Shown here in pieces: positions 1 to 8,362 of a stretch of DNA of 64,000 bases. Every line of letters starts with the position of its first letter. Within the stretch, counting starts at the first letter, position 1. The position numbers and the translations under genes are program-made. A model generated the notes under the pieces. That model was not told where the DNA came from. It saw only the letters and a program-made list of their open reading frames with translations, and did no database searches. Origin of the DNA: an uncultured Collinsella sp. (GTDB taxonomy: Bacteria > Actinomycetota > Coriobacteriia > Coriobacteriales > Coriobacteriaceae); NCBI GenBank assembly GCA_902493375.1, contig CABUPH010000003.1:1-64000 (forward strand). Reading direction: 5' to 3'.

Positions 1-130
1 GAAGTTAGTGTCCATCCTCGCAGTATCCGGTTCTCAAGGTGCACGCTTTGCGGCTCATCCGGTCCGACCGGGCCGCGCGGCAAGGAGATATATTGCCAGA
101 CCGGAGGGGCCCCGTGGGCGGGAATCGCGC
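1..130 (-). other. probable rRNA operon leader (16S gene beyond the left edge)
   Basis: Read on the minus strand, the segment ends with CTTGAGAACCGGATACTG, which resembles the antitermination and processing leader that precedes 16S rRNA in Gram-positive operons. Upstream of it are nested inverted repeats, including GGCAA/TTGCC around 80-99 and an outer CCGGTC/GACCGG pair around 58-106. No rRNA sequence itself is inside the window, so this rests on motif resemblance alone. Confidence 0.35.
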
Positions 131-165
131 ACTCCATATTTTGTTCACAAATGAATAGGTCCCTC

Positions 166-187
166 AGTCGCATCACTGAGGTTAAAA
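166..187. other. short perfect hairpin
   Basis: The arms CCTCAGT and ACTGAGG enclose a 6-nt loop, just upstream (on the minus strand) of the suspected rRNA leader. It has no T-run on either side. It may be a structural element of the leader or promoter region; function unknown. Confidence 0.3.
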
Positions 188-350
188 CTGAAGCATTGAC
201 TTCTGATATTGGCGATGACCAGCTGTTTTATGAGTATTGAGACATCGGTCATCTCTGGAGCGCTACTTTACTCCAAAAGCATCAGCCATTTGTTTCCCAT
301 CGGTAAAAGGCAGGTTTTGTTCGCCAAGCGTTTTTATATATAGAGAAGTT

Positions 351-421
351 CGGGTTCGAACCCGTGCACCGGCAACAAAAAAGCGACCAACCGGAGTCGA
401 TCGCTTTCAGTTCTATGGTGG
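351..421 (-). repeat. distal copy of tRNA-Lys 3'-end/terminator repeat (attR-like)
   Basis: This 71-bp stretch matches 1586-1656 at 65 of 71 positions. On the minus strand it starts with the CCACCA end of tRNA-Lys, then the tRNA terminator hairpin (AAGCGA/TCGCTT, 381-406) and a GGGTTCGAACCC T-arm palindrome, but the tRNA body is missing. A tRNA 3' end repeated at distance is the usual sign of integrase-made att sites. A partial tandem tRNA duplication is the alternative. Confidence 0.55.
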
Positions 422-690
422 AGCATCCAAGGGATGTTTCCGAACTCACTTTCTCGCTGCCATTCATGCCGTCGAAGCATCGTTCGACCTCCACAGCCCC
501 ATGTTTTGAGGACCTGCCGTGTTTATCACTGTTATTAATGAGTGTGCGGAAGTGATCCTCATACAGATACGTGCGATCCGCCAGAGAACTGAGAAGCATC
601 TTTCTGTAGCCCTCGTTGTCTATACTCGCATCTCTCAGGTCTTCCGGAAATTCACAAGCAGTCTTAGGGTCAGTTTGTTTCTGCTTTCAG
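422..690 (-). pseudogene. unrecognised coding remnant
   Basis: On the minus strand an open frame runs from about 680 through an internal ATG at 599 and then reads on through the copied terminator. It therefore lacks a sensible natural end. The part before the repeat (for example NEGYRKMLLSSLADRTYLYE) has protein-like composition, but there is no ribosome binding site at the ATG and an in-frame stop lies upstream. I do not recognise the family. It is most simply a gene fragment left inside the att-like segment. Confidence 0.3.
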
Positions 691-708
691 AGACTTGTTT
701 GAGAGTTA

Positions 709-1506
709 TTAAAGACAGTTCAAAACAATAAGTGAGACACCATAAAGCAGAGCAAGATGTGCCGGATAGAAAATGTAGAAGAAGTATTTCAGCTTCAGCC
801 CTCGCTTGCCATTATAAAGATTGATAAGCAGCAACGAAACGACCGCGGCAGCAACATCAGGATTAAATACATTAGCTGTAGCAAACTCAAATCCGCCGCC
901 AACTATATGGCACGACGAAAGGAGCACTGCGCATACTGCAGCAAAGAGCATCTTGGCCTTGCTGTCGTGGAATAAATAGAATGCAGCTACAAGCAGAATG
1001 CCATACACGCCGCCATCTAGTTTAGTGTATTCAGCTGCCAGTGCTGTCAAAACAATCAGAGCAATTTCTGCGATGTGCCTCTTCCATTTTGAAAGACTTT
1101 GTATCTTTTCCAGAATAATCAAAAAGACCAAGGAAAGCAGGAGCTCACACATAACATTTTGTTGCCGAAGGTCAAATAGTTGCCCTGTTTGAACGAAATC
1201 GTATATGGGCTCCGCAATGATTGCGAAGACAAGCATATTTCGCAGGTACTTCTTTATGTCATGAGTATGCAAAAATCCCTCAACTATCAAAAAGCAAAAT
1301 AAGGGAAATGCAATTCTGCCAAGAACATGAAGCACATCCGAAGCCTCGCTTAGAATCGCCCACTGCTCGTCTGATATCTGATTGTACGATGCGTGAGTCA
1401 TGATTCCATTGGTCAGGACGATCCTGCTTACATGATCGAGAACCATCGAAATGGCCGCTATTATCTTTAATGTGCTGCCGCTAATTCCGTATCTATCTGT
1501 TTTCAT
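709..1506 (-). CDS. TraX-family membrane protein
   Basis: This 265-residue polytopic membrane protein has about seven or eight hydrophobic segments and begins with KIIAAISMVLDHVSR. It ends with the YIFYPAHLALLYG motif typical of the TraX family. F-plasmid TraX acetylates the N-terminus of pilin. Chromosomal homologues are common in Gram-positive gut bacteria and may be membrane acyltransferases acting on other surface substrates. The start is supported by AAAGGAA six bases upstream. The gene stands alone between two copies of a tRNA-Lys-derived repeat, has a lower GC content than the genes that follow, and is likely cargo of a small integrated segment. The substrate cannot be told from sequence. 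Confidence 0.8.
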   Translation of the reverse strand: MKTDRYGISGSTLKIIAAISMVLDHVSRIVLTNGIMTHASYNQISDEQWAILSEASDVLHVLGRIAFPLFCFLIVEGFLHTHDIKKYLRNMLVFAIIAEPIYDFVQTGQLFDLRQQNVMCELLLSLVFLIILEKIQSLSKWKRHIAEIALIVLTALAAEYTKLDGGVYGILLVAAFYLFHDSKAKMLFAAVCAVLLSSCHIVGGGFEFATANVFNPDVAAAVVSLLLINLYNGKRGLKLKYFFYIFYPAHLALLYGVSLIVLNCL

Positions 1507-1530
1507 TTTGTTTTCCTTTCGTTGGGTGGG

Positions 1531-1588
1531 CCGTCGGGGGTTCAGCCTGCTCCGCAGGCGGCCGCTGCGGCGCTCCGCGCCCCGACGG
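1531..1588. repeat. nested GC-rich palindrome beside tRNA-Lys
   Basis: A perfect outer stem CCGTCGGGG/CCCCGACGG encloses two inner hairpins, GCCTGC-TCC-GCAGGC and GGCGC-TCC-GCGCC. The left part (GGTGGGCCGTCGGGGGTT) resembles the complement of the tRNA-Lys 3' end. It lies downstream of the tRNA terminator, between it and the TraX gene. Confidence 0.6.
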
Positions 1589-1656
1589 GTTCGAACCCGT
1601 GTCGCGGCAATAAAAAAGCGACCAACCGGAGTCGATCGCTTTCTTTTCTATGGTGG
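1586..1656 (-). repeat. tRNA-Lys-proximal repeat copy (attL-like)
   Basis: This is the partner of the 351-421 copy (65 of 71 identical). It overlaps the last bases of the intact tRNA-Lys gene and contains that tRNA's terminator. Together the two copies bracket about 1.2 kb holding the TraX gene and a gene remnant. Confidence 0.55.
1611..1641 (-). terminator. tRNA-Lys terminator
   Basis: On the minus strand AAGCGA...TCGCTT is followed by TTTTTT, starting about ten bases after the tRNA 3' end. Confidence 0.7.
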
Positions 1657-1726
1657 GCCGTCAGGGGTTCGAACCCTGGACCTTGGGATTAAAAGTCCCC
1701 TGCTCTGCCAGCTGAGCTAACGGCCC
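1651..1726 (-). tRNA. tRNA-Lys (anticodon UUU)
   Basis: A 76-nt gene with encoded CCA. Acceptor stem GGGCCGT pairs perfectly with ACGGCCC, discriminator A. The anticodon loop CTTTTAA gives UUU, and the T arm reads GGGTTCGAACCC. All arms pair. Confidence 0.95.
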
Positions 1727-1735
1727 GCGGGTGGC

Positions 1736-1764
1736 ATTGTACCACGGTCTGGGACTATTCCCAA
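1736..1764 (-). promoter_or_regulatory. promoter of tRNA-Lys
   Basis: On the minus strand TTGGGA (1759-1764) and TACAAT (1736-1741) are 17 bases apart, with the tRNA starting ten bases downstream. The -35 box lies inside the last codons of the upstream aminopeptidase gene. Confidence 0.55.
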
Positions 1765-3035
1765 CTCCATTGGCCGTTCTGGAAAATCACAACTTCACGT
1801 CCATCAGGCGTAATGCCCGTAATATCGATGTCGTCCGTGCCGATCATAAAATCGACGTGCGTGCTCGAGACGTTAACACCATGCTCCAGGAGCTCCTCCT
1901 TGGACATGTCATACCCACCCTCGATGCATTCGGGGAAACCGACACCTAGCGCGAGATGGCAGCTAGCGTTCTCGTCATAGAGCGTATCGTAGAACAGAAC
2001 ACCACTTTCGCGGATCGGCGTGTTCTTGGAAATGAGCGCGACCTCTCCCAGGTGAGCAGCGCCCTCGTCAGTATCGATGATACTTGCGAGCGTTGCCTTG
2101 CCCACGCGGGCGTCGTAGTCCACCACGCGACCGCCCTCGAATTTAATCCAAAAATCATCGACCTTATTGCCGTGGTGGATAAGCGGCATGGCCGAGTACA
2201 CGATACCGTCGGCGCGCATGCGATCGGGCGAAGTGAAGACTTCCTCGGTGGGAATGTTGGGGAAGAAGGGGTGCCCATCGGGCGTCTTGCCCTTGCCGCC
2301 GGCCCACTCGTGACCCTTCGTCATGCCAATCGTCAGATCGGTTCCATTTGCCGCGGTGTAATGCAGGCAGTCGAAACGATTGTCGTTCAGGAAACGCAGG
2401 TTCTTTTCGAATGCGGCGTCATGGAGTTCCCAGTCGCTCTCTGGGTCCTGGCCATCGGCGCGCGCGGTGTGCAGAATCGCATTCCACAGCTTATAGATTG
2501 CAACCTCATCGGCGTCTCCCGGGAACACCTCGTGCGCCCAAGCCACGACCGGAGCGCCGGCGATGCACCACGGATTGATGTTGTAATCCAGTCCACGGCG
2601 GAAAACTTTGCACTGCGTATTCCTCGCCTTTGATGCCGCGGCCGGCTTGGCTGGATCGATGCCTTTGAGGGCCGCAGGATCCGCACCCTCGATAAAGACA
2701 AAGCAGGCGCCGTCCTGGGCCAGGGAATCCAGCTGCAGGCGCTTCCACTCGGGCGTCTGCTCAAAAAAGCTTTTCTCGACATGCTCGTACGTGAGCCTCG
2801 TCACGGCATCATCGGCCCAGATGACCGTCACGTGGCCGGCGCCGGCAGCATAGGCCTCCGCGACCACCACGCGCGCAAACGGCGCGCACTCAACCGGAGA
2901 CTGAACGACGACTTCCTGGCCGGGCTTAACGTTTACGCCCTTGCGGACAACCAGGCGCGCATAGTTTTTAATCTTGGGCTCCAGGGACTTCATACCCTCC
3001 AGGGCCTCTTCGACCGTCAGGGCAGCTCGAATCAT
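1755..3035 (-). CDS. M29-family aminopeptidase (AmpS/PepS-like)
   Basis: A 426-residue cytosolic metallo-aminopeptidase of peptidase family M29 that removes N-terminal residues from peptides. Family features visible are the N-terminal Rossmann-like segment (YARLVVRKGVNVKPGQEV), the metal-ligand region with ESGVLFYDTLYDENASCHLA, and the C-terminal HVDFMIGTDDIDITG. The length fits the family (about 410 residues). I prefer the start at 3035, which has GGAG six bases upstream, over the in-frame ATG at 3047, which has no ribosome binding site. The gene is transcribed alone, ending just before tRNA-Lys. The natural substrate range is not visible. Confidence 0.88.
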   Translation of the reverse strand: MIRAALTVEEALEGMKSLEPKIKNYARLVVRKGVNVKPGQEVVVQSPVECAPFARVVVAEAYAAGAGHVTVIWADDAVTRLTYEHVEKSFFEQTPEWKRLQLDSLAQDGACFVFIEGADPAALKGIDPAKPAAASKARNTQCKVFRRGLDYNINPWCIAGAPVVAWAHEVFPGDADEVAIYKLWNAILHTARADGQDPESDWELHDAAFEKNLRFLNDNRFDCLHYTAANGTDLTIGMTKGHEWAGGKGKTPDGHPFFPNIPTEEVFTSPDRMRADGIVYSAMPLIHHGNKVDDFWIKFEGGRVVDYDARVGKATLASIIDTDEGAAHLGEVALISKNTPIRESGVLFYDTLYDENASCHLALGVGFPECIEGGYDMSKEELLEHGVNVSSTHVDFMIGTDDIDITGITPDGREVVIFQNGQWSWE

Positions 3036-3062
3036 GTGCCACTCCATCTATCTATAGAACAG

Positions 3063-3094
3063 TAAAAAGGCGCGCCGCAAAAACGACGCGCCTT
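3063..3094 (-). terminator. terminator after the purC operon
   Basis: The stem AAGGCGCG/CGCGCCTT is followed on the minus strand by TTTTTACTG. It lies between the 3125-3700 gene and the aminopeptidase. Confidence 0.7.
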
Positions 3095-3124
3095 ATATCT
3101 TAGCGATAAGTATGTATGCAAACG

Positions 3125-3700
3125 CTACTTCTTCTTGGAGTCCTTCTTGTCCTCCTCGGCAGCTGCGCGCTCGATAAAAGCGTTGAGCTTATTCTCGGAC
3201 ATGCCCTCGGCCTGCGCGCGGTACATGTTGCGCAAGGGACGAATACGAGCGAAGTCGTAGATAAAGTCACCTAGGATGATGACATAGGACAAAACGATGC
3301 CGACCATCTGGACGGGACTGGACACCGTGCCGCCGGGAGCGAAGTAGAGCGAAGCCCAAATTGCCACGACGAGTACCATGCCGATGGCGAGCACGGCCCA
3401 CCAGATACGACGGCGCTTGGTGTAGTCCTCGTCCTGCTTGAGGAGAATATTCGACACCGTGTAGATACGATCCTCGCGAGCACGCTGTTTGGCCTTGCGG
3501 GCGCGCTTCTCCTCCTTGGAAAGGCCTTCCAGGTTTTCACCCTTCTCGAGCTCTTTGCGGCGAGCTTTAGACGAAGCCGGCACGACGCGAACGGAGCTCG
3601 CTGCCTGGCGGGCGGGTTTAGCAGATGCGGCGGACTTGCGCGCAACCCCGGTAACCTCGTGGGATTGCGTGCGCTTGTTCGTGGCGCTACGGGTACTCAC
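3125..3700 (-). CDS. small membrane protein of unknown function
   Basis: A 191-residue protein that I do not recognise. The N-terminal ~100 residues are highly basic and Ala/Ser/Lys-rich (ARKAKQRAR), probably cytosolic. They are followed by two transmembrane segments (IWWAVLAIGMVLVVAIWASL and PVQMVGIVLSYVIILGDFIY) and a charged Lys-rich tail ending DSKKK. It starts with GTG directly after the purC stop codon (TAAGTG), so it is translationally coupled to purC. Coupling need not mean a role in purine synthesis. A similar arrangement in related species would be worth checking. Confidence 0.7.
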   Translation of the reverse strand: MSTRSATNKRTQSHEVTGVARKSAASAKPARQAASSVRVVPASSKARRKELEKGENLEGLSKEEKRARKAKQRAREDRIYTVSNILLKQDEDYTKRRRIWWAVLAIGMVLVVAIWASLYFAPGGTVSSPVQMVGIVLSYVIILGDFIYDFARIRPLRNMYRAQAEGMSENKLNAFIERAAAEEDKKDSKKK

Positions 3701-4588
3701 TTATGCGTTCTCCTTCATGCTTGTGAACTGGGAGCCCGTGATGATCTGGAAGGCCTCGCGATAGCGCTCGGACGTGCCATCAATGACCTCGGCGGGCAGG
3801 TGCGGGGTCTCCCCCGTCATATCCCAGTTGGCCTTGAGCCAATTGCGGACGAATTGCTTGTCGTAGCTGGGCTGAATCTTGCCCTCCTCGTAGCTGGCGG
3901 CAGGCCAGAAACGGCTGGAGTCGGGCGTGAGGCACTCGTCGATCAGCGTAACCTTGCCATCGATGACACCGAACTCGAACTTGGTGTCGGCGATGATGAT
4001 GCCACGGGTCGCTGCATACTCGGCAGCAGCCTTGTAAATCTTGAGGGACAGGTCGCGAATCTGCGCGGCGATGTCCTCACCCACGATCTCGCAGCAACGC
4101 TCGAACGAAATGTTCTCGTCGTGGTCGCCGATCTCGGCCTTCGTGGACGGCGTGAACAGCGGCTCGGGAAGCTTGGAGGCCTCGGTCAGACCCTCGGGCA
4201 GCTGAATGCCGCAGACGGTGCCGTTCTCGTCATAGGTCTTCTTGCCCGAACCGGTCAGATAGCCGCGGACGATGCATTCGATAGGAATCGTCTGGGCCTT
4301 CTTGACCAGCATGGCGCGGCCTGCGAGGTAGTCACGATACTCGGCAAACTCCTCGGGGAAATCCGCCGGATCGATGGAAACGAGGTGGTTGGGAACGATA
4401 TCGGCAAACTTATCGAACCAGAATGCCGAGATGCGGTTGAGCACCTCTCCCTTAAACGGAATCTCGTCGGGAAGAATGAAGTCGAACGCAGAAATGCGGT
4501 CGGTGGCGACCATCAGCAGGTTTTCACCGGCATCGTAGATATCACGAACCTTGCCACGGGAATCCGGACGACGCTCCATCGTTGTCAC
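3701..4588 (-). CDS. purC: phosphoribosylaminoimidazole-succinocarboxamide synthase
   Basis: SAICAR synthetase, which joins CAIR and aspartate with ATP in step eight of de novo purine synthesis. The ATP-binding N-terminus (RGKVRDIYDAGENLLMVATD), the substrate-binding IECIVRGYLTGSG and the C-terminal IIADTKFEFG...DECLTPDSSR are all present. The 295 residues match the long bacterial form. I choose the GTG at 4588 because AAGGAG lies eight bases upstream; the GTG at 4597 would overlap that site, and ATG at 4579 is also possible. The protein at 3700 follows without a gap. purB lies 4 kb upstream on the same strand but in a different unit. Confidence 0.93.
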   Translation of the reverse strand: MTTMERRPDSRGKVRDIYDAGENLLMVATDRISAFDFILPDEIPFKGEVLNRISAFWFDKFADIVPNHLVSIDPADFPEEFAEYRDYLAGRAMLVKKAQTIPIECIVRGYLTGSGKKTYDENGTVCGIQLPEGLTEASKLPEPLFTPSTKAEIGDHDENISFERCCEIVGEDIAAQIRDLSLKIYKAAAEYAATRGIIIADTKFEFGVIDGKVTLIDECLTPDSSRFWPAASYEEGKIQPSYDKQFVRNWLKANWDMTGETPHLPAEVIDGTSERYREAFQIITGSQFTSMKENA

Positions 4589-4619
4589 GTGAGTCACTCC
4601 TTACCTAAATACGACAGAA

Positions 4620-4639
4620 ATGCGGGTTCTTTCCCGCAT
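4620..4639 (-). terminator. weak terminator after the histidine kinase
   Basis: The perfect stem ATGCGGG/CCCGCAT with a 6-nt loop is followed by only TTTCTG on the minus strand. It lies between the kinase stop and purC, so read-through into purC is possible. Confidence 0.4.
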
Positions 4640-4697
4640 GTTTTCGCAAACTCGGAGCGGCAGGGACGCGGCCCCTCCTTCACCGAATAGCGAAAAG

Positions 4698-6263
4698 CTA
4701 GTGCTCCATTGTAGTAGATGCCGCGTCCGCCGTGTGCTCGCGGGGCAGATGAATTGTAAAAGTCGTACCCTTTCCAAGCTCCGACTCCACGGATATGTAG
4801 CCATGGTGACGCTCGACGATCTGCTTGGTCACGGCGAGGCCAACGCCCAGGCCGCCAGCTTCGCGAGCGCGGCTGGCATCGGCGCGCCAAAACCGCCCGA
4901 AGATGCGCGACAGATCGTCCTTGGCAATACCGATACCGGTATCCGAAACGGCAATACTGACATGCTTGCGGTCACTGAGCACCGACACCACGACCCAACC
5001 GCCCTCGGGGGTGTAGCGCATGGCGTTGCTCATGAGGTTGATGACGCATTGCGTGATCATGTCGGGATCGGCTTCGACGACATCGTCGTGCCCCTGGGTT
5101 TCATCTGCAAAGCGAAGACGAAGGTCACGGTCGGCAAACAGACGCTCCTGGCCGTTCACAATCGATCGCACGAACGGAACCATGTCCACCGGTTCTAGAT
5201 TGAGCGGAGCCGTGCTGTTTTCCATACGCGATAGGTCGAGCATCTGCTGCACCAGACGAGCCAGGCGACGCGTCTCGGAAGCGACCGTCTCCAGGTGTTC
5301 GTCGTCGGTGGGATACACACCGTCTTGCATGGCCTCGACCGTTGCAAGCATGGCCATGAGCGGCGTGCGCAGCTCGTGGGCAACATCAGAGGTCAGGCGC
5401 TTCTCGTGCTTCATATCTTTCTCGAGTGAGGTGGCCATCTCGTCGAAGGTCTCTCCCAGCTGATCGATCTCGTCATCACCGCGCAGTCCCGTGCGAGCCG
5501 ACAGGTCGCCGTCACGGATTTGCTTTGCGGTACTGGTGATGCGATGAATCGGCTTGGTGAGCATGCGCGACACGAGCGATCCGATAACGACCGAAATGCA
5601 GATTGCAACAACCGCGGCGAGGGCCATGGCGTTAAAGGTCTTCTCCCTAAACGCAGAGTCCGCCTTGGTGAGCAGCGCGTCGGAGCCGATGGCCCACAGC
5701 TTTACCTGTCCGACATGCTCGCCGGAAGACGTTACAATCTCGACGTTAGCAACGCTATCGGAGTCGGTTGGAGCAGACGAGACCGGGCTATGCGATGCCC
5801 TCTTGCCGCTCGTGTCGTCGGTCGTAGCCTGGTTTTCGCGTACATCGGCGGTGGCGCTTGCCGAGGGCCAGGAATCGTCATAAACGATCACGCCCTTTTT
5901 ATTGACGACCTGCATACCCAGATCGTCGGAAACCAAACTCGACGTTGCGACCGTGCGCAGTTCCCCCGCGGTCCAAGAGCCGTTTTCCTCATATGAGGTT
6001 GCCAACTTCTCGGCAGCGGAATTTGCGATTTCGACGATATTGGAGCGTGTGTAATCCGAAAAGACCGTGCCCCACACAACAGAGACAACGCCCACCAGCA
6101 CCAATACCGTCATGAGCGATGTCAGAGCAAAAGCAAGTGCCATGCGCGAGGGATAGCTCATCGTTGGCCGTGAATCGGAACGAGGCGTGTTCCAACTAGC
6201 CTTGGAACCCGCCTCGCTCTCCTGCTTGTGCTTTTGTCCGATTTCAAAGCGCGCAGGTGTCAT
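4698..6263 (-). CDS. two-component sensor histidine kinase
   Basis: A 521-residue membrane kinase of the OmpR-partner type. There is an N-terminal cytosolic tail, TM1 (ALTSLMTVLVLVGVVSVVWG, about 45-65), an extracytoplasmic sensor of about 150 residues with a Ser/Asp-rich stretch, TM2 (MALAAVVAICISVVIGSLV), and HAMP. HisKA carries the phospho-acceptor His in DVAHELRTPL. HATPase_c has N box NLMSNAMRYTPEGG and G boxes DTGIGI and GGLGVGLAV. It starts 11 bases after the response-regulator stop, so the two are one operon. The signal is not evident. Confidence 0.92.
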   Translation of the reverse strand: MTPARFEIGQKHKQESEAGSKASWNTPRSDSRPTMSYPSRMALAFALTSLMTVLVLVGVVSVVWGTVFSDYTRSNIVEIANSAAEKLATSYEENGSWTAGELRTVATSSLVSDDLGMQVVNKKGVIVYDDSWPSASATADVRENQATTDDTSGKRASHSPVSSAPTDSDSVANVEIVTSSGEHVGQVKLWAIGSDALLTKADSAFREKTFNAMALAAVVAICISVVIGSLVSRMLTKPIHRITSTAKQIRDGDLSARTGLRGDDEIDQLGETFDEMATSLEKDMKHEKRLTSDVAHELRTPLMAMLATVEAMQDGVYPTDDEHLETVASETRRLARLVQQMLDLSRMENSTAPLNLEPVDMVPFVRSIVNGQERLFADRDLRLRFADETQGHDDVVEADPDMITQCVINLMSNAMRYTPEGGWVVVSVLSDRKHVSIAVSDTGIGIAKDDLSRIFGRFWRADASRAREAGGLGVGLAVTKQIVERHHGYISVESELGKGTTFTIHLPREHTADAASTTMEH

Positions 6264-6274
6264 ATGTGATTTCC

Positions 6275-6997
6275 CTATTTCTCGTCCGACTTATCGGTCT
6301 TGGCCGGAGCCTCGAAGCGATAGCCGACACCATGGACGGTGTAGAGCCACTTGGGCTTCTTGGGATCATCGCCCAGCTTGGCGCGAAGATTCTTCACGTG
6401 GCTATCGATGGTGCGCTCATAGCCCTCAAAGTCATACCCGAGCACTTTCTCGACCAGCTCCATGCGGTTATACACACGGCCGGGATGGCGGGCGAGCGTG
6501 GTGAGCAGCTTGAACTCGGAAGCCGTCAGATCGACTTCCTTGCCCTCGACCAAGATCTTGTGGCCCGAGATATCGATGACCAGATCGCCGAAGTCGAGCA
6601 CCTCGACGGCGGGCTCGTCGGCCTGATGGGCACGGCGGAACAGAGCGCGAACGCGGGCGACGAGCTCGCGCGGCGAGAACGGCTTAATCAGATAGTCGTC
6701 GGCGCCGAGCTCAAGACCGATAATACGGTCCTCGATCTCGCCCTTAGCCGTCAGCATGATGATGGGGACATCCGAGGTATCGCGAATGGTGCGGCAAACG
6801 CGCTCGCCGGGAATCTTGGGGAGCATAAGGTCGAGCACGACCAGGTCGAACTGATGCTTCTCGAACTCCTCGATCGCGGACTGGCCGTCGCCGACGCCCA
6901 CAACCCAGTAGCCTTCGCGCTCGAGATAGGCAGCGACGGCGTCACGGATTGCCTTCTCATCCTCGACCAGCAGAATCTTTTTTGCATCTGAAGCCAT
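6275..6997 (-). CDS. OmpR/PhoB-family response regulator
   Basis: A 240-residue regulator. The receiver domain has acidic residues at VEDE, phospho-acceptor Asp56 in VVLDLMLP, the conserved Thr in MLTAKG and Lys in YLIKPF. The C-terminal winged helix includes LTASEFKLLTTLARHPGRVYNR and ends WLYTVHGVGYRFE. The ATG at 6997 is chosen because AGGGGGG precedes it; the TTG at 7018 would place that ribosome site inside the gene. It is first in the operon with the kinase. Targets cannot be read from the window. Confidence 0.93.
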   Translation of the reverse strand: MASDAKKILLVEDEKAIRDAVAAYLEREGYWVVGVGDGQSAIEEFEKHQFDLVVLDLMLPKIPGERVCRTIRDTSDVPIIMLTAKGEIEDRIIGLELGADDYLIKPFSPRELVARVRALFRRAHQADEPAVEVLDFGDLVIDISGHKILVEGKEVDLTASEFKLLTTLARHPGRVYNRMELVEKVLGYDFEGYERTIDSHVKNLRAKLGDDPKKPKWLYTVHGVGYRFEAPAKTDKSDEK

Positions 6998-7048
6998 AAC
7001 ACGGCCCCCCTGTCTCAATTAGCTAAGAACAAGCCCATTTTAACGCAC

Positions 7049-7092
7049 CTGAGCCCGCCGGATGCCGCTATGACGCGGCAGCTCGGCGGGCG
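7049..7092. other. long GC-rich hairpin without T-run
   Basis: GCCCGCCG...CGGCGGGC with an inner GCCGC/GCGGC stem lies between the Tat lipoprotein gene and the response regulator. Neither side has a T-run, so it is not a typical terminator. It could be a structured leader of the regulator mRNA or an attenuated end of the upstream transcript. Confidence 0.4.
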
Positions 7093-7150
7093 GTACTCAC
7101 AATTACAACGCGCTTATTCCCCTGTTGGCGCCTTTTTAACCCCTCTAAGC

Positions 7151-8362
7151 TTAAAGAGAGAATAGGCGTGCAGTGACCGTCTCTGGTATACCCTGGCTGT
7201 TGCGCACCGTGGCGTACGTAAGGAATGAGTCCGATTTTCCCGCCGTAGCTGGATAATCGCCATACTCCAAAGCGCGGTCGGGCGACAGCAGTGAGCCATA
7301 GGTCTTGGCAGAGGTGTCGATCAGGAAATGCGACGCCTGTACCTTAACAAGGTATTTATTCTTCTTGCCAGCCGCACATGCGAGCGGTTCGCGTGACAGA
7401 AAGAGGTACGGCCCTCCCTCATTACCGATATACGTGCCCATGTTGCCCAGGCTGCCCACACCGCTATAGGTCGCCTCGATAGAAAACACGAAGGTATCGC
7501 CCATATATACGGCCTCGAAAGGCGAGACTGACGAGGGAAGGACCAGCTGGGCACGCTTGGTGTTGTTGCCGTCGGTCAGATCGATTGCCGTTATGCCGTA
7601 GTAGACGCCCTCGTCGTTGCGGACACGCGGCGAGATGGTCAAAATGCCGTCGCTCGCGCGCGGGGCCGATGCAAAGCGGCCCGTCGATTTCCAAATTACC
7701 TCGGCCTTGGATTCATCAAGCGAGCGACGATAGCAAAACGAATCACTACTCGTTTTATTGCCGCCTGCCGAAGGCATTTTATACCAGATAACCGATGACC
7801 CGAACGCCGTAAACAGTGGCGGATCATAGTCCTTGCCACCTCGATCGAGCTCAGCCACATCGCCAGAGAGCGAAGCGCCCGACAGATTTTGAGCGTAGAG
7901 CTTCCACGATGAATTGGCAAAGTTCATCTCAACCCACGCGAATACGCCGTCGCCGGCACGGACATCGTAGAATGCATATCCCGTGCCCTCGACAGGATCT
8001 TCGATTAATGTGGTAAGCGAGCCATCGCCCAGGTTGAGCACACCGAGCGTGTTGGCGTGCAGTGCCGATGCGGGCGCCATCATCGCCGCGGCGTAATCGC
8101 CGTCGCAGTAGTACAGCAGCGTACCCAGCGGCAGCGTCCACGACGCCGCCGGCTCAAGATCGATGTCGACTGCCTCGTACTCATCCGTAATCGAGATGAT
8201 TTTGGAATCGTCCTTGATAACCTGCGGCTCGCCGGCGGCATCATCGCTGGTGCCCGTTTTTTTCGAGCATCCGGCAAGCAACGTGGCAGCGCCCGCGGCA
8301 GCCCCACCGAGCACAAAGCCGCGACGCGATATTCCATTCTTGATGTGATCGGCGATACCCAT
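7151..8362 (-). CDS. Tat-exported lipoprotein of unknown function
   Basis: A 403-residue protein with a twin-arginine signal (SRRGFVLGG, residues 12-20) running into a lipobox LLAGC (Cys32), so it is probably exported folded and lipid-anchored on the outer face. The mature part is rich in beta-strand-like stretches with repeated aromatic and glycine turns (for example GDYAAAMMAPASALHANTLG, YAFYDVRAGDGVFAWVEMN), suggestive of a beta-propeller. I see no catalytic motif and do not recognise the family. Its ATG overlaps the stop of the preceding TSCPD gene (TAATG), so the two are translationally coupled. Confidence 0.75.
   Translation of the reverse strand: MGIADHIKNGISRRGFVLGGAAAGAATLLAGCSKKTGTSDDAAGEPQVIKDDSKIISITDEYEAVDIDLEPAASWTLPLGTLLYYCDGDYAAAMMAPASALHANTLGVLNLGDGSLTTLIEDPVEGTGYAFYDVRAGDGVFAWVEMNFANSSWKLYAQNLSGASLSGDVAELDRGGKDYDPPLFTAFGSSVIWYKMPSAGGNKTSSDSFCYRRSLDESKAEVIWKSTGRFASAPRASDGILTISPRVRNDEGVYYGITAIDLTDGNNTKRAQLVLPSSVSPFEAVYMGDTFVFSIEATYSGVGSLGNMGTYIGNEGGPYLFLSREPLACAAGKKNKYLVKVQASHFLIDTSAKTYGSLLSPDRALEYGDYPATAGKSDSFLTYATVRNSQGIPETVTARLFSL

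Noticed and set aside
282..599. Intact 105-residue gene on the minus strand
   Set aside because: Its second half reads through the copied tRNA terminator and T-arm sequence, and there is no ribosome site at the ATG, so it is treated as a remnant.
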